A stretch of 64,000 bases of DNA from GCA-2733415 sp965178635. GTDB taxonomy: Bacteria; Bacteroidota; Bacteroidia; Flavobacteriales; Flavobacteriaceae. The notes below the pieces were generated by a model. The model did no database searches and was not told the DNA's origin. It saw only the letters and a list, made by a program, of their open reading frames with translations. Each line of letters opens with the position of its first letter. Positions within the stretch are counted from its first letter, which is position 1. The stretch spans positions 62,001 to 126,000 of the forward strand of contig CBCXVT010000010.1 in the NCBI GenBank assembly GCA_965178635.1. Direction: 5' to 3'. Below are positions 60,655 through 64,000 of the stretch, piece after piece. The position numbers and the translations under genes were made by a program.

Positions 60655-61105
60655 ATGAATAGAATTGTATTAATATTAACTCTTTTTGTTTCAACGTTTT
60701 TTTATGCGCAACAAGGGAACGCTCAATTAAACTGGGAAACAGATTTTAATGTAGCAAAGACTAAAGCTAAGAAAGGTAATAAGCCAATCTTAATGCTATT
60801 TACAGGTAGTGATTGGTGTCCGCCATGTAAGTTATTGAAAAAAGATTTTTTTCAATTCTACTCAGTTTAAGGCGCAATCAAGTGAATTTGTATTGTTATT
60901 GGTGGATTTCCCTAAGAATAAAGATTTGATTTCAGATACTCAAGAAGCCCAAAATAAAGAACTCAATAAAGCTTATGGTGTAAGATCATTACCAACCTTG
61001 ATAGCAGTAAATCATAACGGCAATGTTATTGACAAAATAAAAAGCTATAATGCTCAAAGAGATACGAGTGCTCATTTTGAGTTTATTGATAAAATAAGTA
61101 AATAA
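60655..61105 (+). pseudogene. Thioredoxin-fold protein, frameshifted
   Basis: From ATG 60655 the frame gives a signal peptide (...FVSTFFYAQ) and a thioredoxin-like start LMLFTGSDWCPPCK (WCPPC redox site), then ends at TAA 60868. The next frame resumes in register with FKAQSSEFVLLLVDFP ... GVRSLPTLIAVNHNG (cis-Pro loop). Taking one T out of the seven-T run at 60846-60852 restores DFFNSTQFKAQSSEF and a protein of about 149 residues. Either a real +1 T frameshift or a homopolymer read error. Not part of cassette 2 but directly upstream of it. Confidence 0.8.
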
Positions 61106-61126
61106 AATAATCCTAAATAAAATTTT

Positions 61127-61152
61127 AAAAGTCGCATTTTGCGACTTTTTTG
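61127..61152 (+). terminator. Terminator after the thioredoxin-like gene
   Basis: AAAAGTCGC-ATTTT-GCGACTTTTTT, 9-bp stem with T6, 21 nt after the stop. Confidence 0.85.
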
Positions 61153-61321
61153 CATTTTACACTAAGGTGTTCTTAGTTAGTGAGTTACGTTTTAACTGTG
61201 ATAAAGATCTGTTAATCGTGATAATTTAAAAAACAAGTCTATTTATTGAAAATATGTCAATAATTTCATTGGTTATTTGATGTGAATTTATATTTTTAAG
61301 TAATAACTTAACAATGTAGTC
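61153..61321 (+). promoter_or_regulatory. Upstream region of cassette 2
   Basis: 169 bp that repeat CTGTTAATCGTG (61209-61220) and TCATTGGTT (61266-61274) from the region before cassette 1, in the same order but with shorter spacing (45 instead of 114 bp). No exact TAnnTTTG close to A2; TATTTTTA at 61291-61298 is one base off. Confidence 0.4.
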
Positions 61322-62077
61322 ATTAAGATATTTTACCTCACGTTGTTCTTTACCTCACTAGTTTTCTCACAGCAAGGCGTTGGTATTGGTACAAATAGTC
61401 CACAACAAAAATTGCATATCGCATCACCTACAGGGTCTTTAAGGGTTGAAAGTTTGAATCATATAAATAATACTTTTAACGGAGGAGATATTGATGCTGA
61501 TTTAGATTTAACTAATAATACATTTCCATTATACGTAGATGATAAAGGAGATTTTACATTAGAACTAGTTCCGCTTTATAATAGTGAAGATTCAGATGCA
61601 TTAGATAACACAGTTCTACCTGGAGCATCAGTTACGTTATTGACAACAGATGCAGATGGAAAAGCTGAAACACAAATTACATCTTATACAATTGCGGTAA
61701 ACAGATCTACAATATTAGAAGTAAAATATAATTTGAGTTTTGATGTTTATGAAACCGCTGCAAAAAATGTTATTACTGAACGTGTTGCAAGAAGGATTTC
61801 AACATATTTTAGAGTATCTGGTATGACAAGAAGGTATGGTCCGGCATCAAAGTGTTATTATAGTGGTTCTACAAATAGTGTTCCTGGGTCAATGTTTAAT
61901 GCAAGTACGTGTTATATTATACTTCCTTCAGCAGGATCATATACGGTTAGCTTTTTTGGTGAGGTATCATCAAATACTAAGGGATCAGGAGGGCCGCCAA
62001 CAGGTTTAGCCAATGTGCAATCAACTTATGTTGAATTTGCTACAGGTAACGACTCTATCTTTTTTAGATTACATTAA
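61322..62077 (+). CDS. Cassette protein A2, secreted, with ATT in the start position
   Basis: Reading from ATT 61322 gives a perfect signal peptide (I/M-KIFYLTLFFTSLVFS, cleaved before QQGVGIG) and the family N-terminus GVGIGTNSPQQKLHIASPTG; total 251 residues. No ATG lies in frame upstream before the TAA at 61304. A TTG at 61343 would shorten the signal peptide to MFFTSLVFSQ, which is weak. So this is either a rare ATT start or a start codon lost by ATG to ATT. The rest is intact: LYVDDKGDFTLELV, ILEVKYNLSFDVYE, a Cys pair in SKCYY and SCYII-like positions, and end SIFFRLH. B2 follows 20 nt later. Confidence 0.7.
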   Translation: MKIFYLTLFFTSLVFSQQGVGIGTNSPQQKLHIASPTGSLRVESLNHINNTFNGGDIDADLDLTNNTFPLYVDDKGDFTLELVPLYNSEDSDALDNTVLPGASVTLLTTDADGKAETQITSYTIAVNRSTILEVKYNLSFDVYETAAKNVITERVARRISTYFRVSGMTRRYGPASKCYYSGSTNSVPGSMFNASTCYIILPSAGSYTVSFFGEVSSNTKGSGGPPTGLANVQSTYVEFATGNDSIFFRLH

Positions 62078-62097
62078 TCACCCTAAATTAAGTTCAG

Positions 62098-62868
62098 ATG
62101 AAACAAATTAAATACATATTTATATTAGCAAATTTGATTGCCTACGGGCAAGTAGGAATTGGAACAACCACTCCTCAACAAGAATTGCATGTTGCTGGTA
62201 CAAACTCTACGGTTAGAATAGAGAAGCTAAATTCAGTTAATAGTGCAACATTTAATGATGGAGTTAAAATTGCACCAGTTTTTGTAGACGGAAATGGTGA
62301 TTTAACGTTAGATTCAGGCTTTGGCGCTGCAGGTGTTGAACCGTTAAACTTCTTGTTAGATATTCCTGATTTTATTCCAGATGACCCGTATAACCCGTTA
62401 GGGTTTCCTGGTTCTGGAACTGTTGTAAATAACCCTATAGGGACTTCTACAAGTGAAGGGCAAATAGTTTCGATACCATTAACTATTCCACAAACTGCTT
62501 TAATTGAAGTTAAATATGGGGTAACAATTGTAATTGCTGGTAGTGATATGCAAGCTGGACCTCCTGCATTCTACACCGTTAGTGGAGAAACGTCAACAGT
62601 ATTTACTTACTTTAGAATTGATATAGATTCTGATGGTCTTTCACCAGCAGAAATGGCTAAGAAATATGGACAAAAAGCACAAATGTATTCAACATATCCT
62701 GGAGGAATTTTAGGATATCCGTATATGAATAGTCAAGGATACTTAACCTTACCACCTGGAAATCATAGCATAATTTTTTATGGTGTAGTAAATGACTCAG
62801 CGTTAAGTTATACAAGTGTAGGCTTTGGTGGTACAAAAGATTATTTAAAAATTAGAGTATATAACTAA
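62098..62868 (+). CDS. Cassette protein B2, secreted, intact
   Basis: 256 residues. A signal peptide (...FILANLIAYG) precedes QVGIGTTTPQQELHVAG...RIEKLN, then VDGNGDLTLDSG, ALIEVKYGVTIVI and RIDIDSDGLSPAEMAKKYG, whose D-x-D-x-D-G loop could bind calcium. The end is YTSVGFGGTKDYLKIRVYN. It is the intact counterpart of frameshifted B1. Starts ATG 62098; C2 follows 11 nt after the stop. No T9SS tail or enzyme motif is visible. Function unknown. Confidence 0.82.
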   Translation: MKQIKYIFILANLIAYGQVGIGTTTPQQELHVAGTNSTVRIEKLNSVNSATFNDGVKIAPVFVDGNGDLTLDSGFGAAGVEPLNFLLDIPDFIPDDPYNPLGFPGSGTVVNNPIGTSTSEGQIVSIPLTIPQTALIEVKYGVTIVIAGSDMQAGPPAFYTVSGETSTVFTYFRIDIDSDGLSPAEMAKKYGQKAQMYSTYPGGILGYPYMNSQGYLTLPPGNHSIIFYGVVNDSALSYTSVGFGGTKDYLKIRVYN

Positions 62869-62879
62869 ACTTAAAGAAC

Positions 62880-63728
62880 ATGAAAAATTTTATATACATA
62901 TACATATTATCTACAATTTCTGTATTAGCACAAGTCGGTATTAATACAACGACTCCAGTTCAAGAGTTACATGTTGCTGGAGCCACAGAGAGTGTTAGAG
63001 TTGAAGGGTTAAATACAATCAATAATGTTGATAACTTAGGAATAGGCTCTTCTACAAGAGTTTATGCAGATGCAGATGGTGACCTTGTTTTAGGAAGTTC
63101 AGCAGAAACAATTGAGCTTTTAATAGATTTTGAAAATTATTTAGTAGATGGTAATAATACCAATGGAGCATCTAATAACCAAATATTGCAAACAGGAGGA
63201 GGAAATGGGTATACTGCAACAGGTATTCAGAATGATATTCCAGGATCAATATTTACATTAACTAAGAATGCTATTGTTGAAGTAAATTATTCTATTTCGT
63301 GGTCGGTTGAAATAAATTCTACAGGTAGAGTAAGTGATAATAGAGCAAGAATTATTCAAACAGGATTATATTTTAAAAAATTTAACACTGGTACAGGATT
63401 GTATGAAAATATTTTAACGGATGTTGATGGTAATTTTATTAATTCTGGTCCTTGGTGTATTGCCTCAAATGCAGGTGGGTGTACAGAAGTAGGAGGGTTG
63501 TTAGCGATAAATGGACAGTTTTATAATAATGGACATGGTAAACATGGTGAACATGAAAATTTTCAAAATACAGGTTCTGATTATGTGAAATTAGGTCCTG
63601 GTACATATTACGCTATGTTTGCTGGGCAAATCGCAGTTGGGTCTACTGTAGGTTCTGGTGCTGCAAAAATGTATTTAGGTTCTGGTAGTAGTGATGAATT
63701 GCAAATTATAGCTCATTATTATTATTAA
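62880..63728 (+). CDS. Cassette protein C2, secreted, intact
   Basis: 282 residues. Signal peptide (...LSTISVLA), QVGINTTTPVQELHVAG...RVEGLN, RVYADADGDLVLG, FTLTKNAIVEVNYSISWSVE, then an insert with two extra Cys (PWCIASNAGGCTEVGG) absent from C1, and VKLGPGTYYAMFAGQI ... AHYYY. Longest of the six. Last gene of cassette 2, followed by a terminator shared with convergent ribBA. Confidence 0.82.
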   Translation: MKNFIYIYILSTISVLAQVGINTTTPVQELHVAGATESVRVEGLNTINNVDNLGIGSSTRVYADADGDLVLGSSAETIELLIDFENYLVDGNNTNGASNNQILQTGGGNGYTATGIQNDIPGSIFTLTKNAIVEVNYSISWSVEINSTGRVSDNRARIIQTGLYFKKFNTGTGLYENILTDVDGNFINSGPWCIASNAGGCTEVGGLLAINGQFYNNGHGKHGEHENFQNTGSDYVKLGPGTYYAMFAGQIAVGSTVGSGAAKMYLGSGSSDELQIIAHYYY

Positions 63729-63748
63729 TAGCTACAAAAATTAAAACA

Positions 63749-63779
63749 TAAAAAAGTCACTCAATTGAGTGACTTTTTT
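63749..63779. terminator. Bidirectional terminator
   Basis: AAAAAGTCACTCAATTGAGTGACTTTTT palindrome between C2 and the ribBA 3' end. Confidence 0.9.
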
Positions 63780-63807
63780 AGTCATTCTATAAAATAAAAA
63801 ATGTTTA

Positions 63808-64000
63808 TTAAAATGTAGTATAATCAACTATTTCTAAGCCGTAACCTATAATACCAACACGTTTTTTATGCGCGCTAGCATTTGAAATTAAATTCAGTTT
63901 ATGAATTCCTAAATCATGTAATATCTGTGCGCCTATACCAAAGTCTTTGACATCCATTTTTATTCTTGGAGCTCTAATTTCTCCTTCACCTTGATTCTTT
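63808..64000 (-). CDS. ribBA: RibBA or RibA C-terminus (GTP cyclohydrolase II), cut by window edge
   Basis: The last 63 codons and stop of a riboflavin enzyme: KMDVKDFGIGAQILHDLGIHKLNLISN, KKRVGIIGYGLEIVDY is the C-terminal signature of GTP cyclohydrolase II (DFGIGAQILxDLGxxKxRLLTNNP). In Bacteroidota it is usually fused to DHBP synthase (RibBA), but the N-terminal part lies outside the window. The residues after the family signature (NASAH instead of NNP) are unusual. Shares a terminator with cassette 2. Confidence 0.85.
   Translation of the reverse strand, partial: KNQGEGEIRAPRIKMDVKDFGIGAQILHDLGIHKLNLISNASAHKKRVGIIGYGLEIVDYTTF

Noticed and set aside
30672..63728. Cassette proteins as prophage tail fibres
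   Set aside because: The GIxTxxPQxxLHxxG start also occurs in tail-fibre-like proteins, but each protein has a signal peptide and no phage structural, integrase or lysis gene is near.
1..64000. CRISPR array, insertion sequence or integron
   Set aside because: No regularly spaced direct repeats, no transposase or integrase, and no terminal inverted repeats were seen.

Overview
The window is chromosomal DNA from a low-GC member of the Bacteroidota, almost certainly a marine-type Flavobacteriaceae. The evidence is the Bacteroidota -7 promoter element TAnnTTTG before many genes, a TonB receptor of the carboxypeptidase-regulatory/beta-barrel type, a T9SS type A sorting tail on a large Asp-box protein, DUF4835 next to coaBC and recN, an Rpb6-type omega subunit, and tRNAs without encoded CCA. 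I cannot name the genus. I see no rRNA, CRISPR array, insertion sequence, prophage or plasmid gene.

Layout. 1-8.4 kb: a truncated FTP-type zinc peptidase, fumC, a 55-residue membrane protein, a TonB-type receptor, an ArsC-like protein, prfB without its usual recoding site, threonine aldolase and ebfC. 8.4-15.7 kb: an S9 peptidase, a fold-type II PLP enzyme followed by an alpha-oxoamine-synthase-like enzyme (a plausible sulfonolipid/capnine pair), rlmD, tRNA-Ser(UGA) and a TauE/SafE permease. 15.7-27 kb: clpC, gyrA, a TPR protein, an NlpC/P60 hydrolase with a thiolase, a 7TM-HD phosphodiesterase and three tRNAs (Ser-GCU, Pro-UGG, Arg-UCU). 27-33 kb: the secreted Asp-box/T9SS protein and a first three-gene cassette (A1-B1-C1) of small secreted proteins. 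33-43 kb: MarR-YceI, a VanX-like dipeptidase, hutG, a coiled-coil protein, truA, fabI, a LOG protein, ligA and a membrane-spanning LuxR-type regulator. 43-52.5 kb: DUF1573, a HEPN-like orphan, a Bax-inhibitor-like protein, a 5'-nucleotidase split into two genes, a DUF6913-like gene with dapA, a Kir channel, and bamD-rpoZ-coaBC-DUF4835-recN. 52.5-61 kb: DUF2461, orphans, a TlpA-like thioredoxin, hutH, acylphosphatase, thioesterase, a nitroreductase-family protein and a frameshifted thioredoxin. 61-63.7 kb: a second copy of the cassette (A2-B2-C2). The window ends inside ribBA.

The most unusual content is the duplicated A-B-C cassette. Six secreted paralogues of about 245-282 residues lie in the same order in two places 30 kb apart. 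They share an N-terminal motif (Q-V-G-I-x-T-x-x-P-Q-Q-x-L-H), a central V-E-x-x-Y-x-[LIM]-[ST] strand and an aromatic C-terminus. Three of the six carry a lesion: a nonsense codon in A1, a +1 T in B1, and ATT where the ATG of A2 should be. The gene just before the second cassette is also frameshifted, while I see no clear lesion in the other genes of the window. This looks like an undescribed, fast-evolving surface or secreted system, though assembly errors must be excluded first.

Most remaining genes are ordinary housekeeping functions in short operons separated by clear hairpin/T-run terminators, many of them shared between convergent genes.
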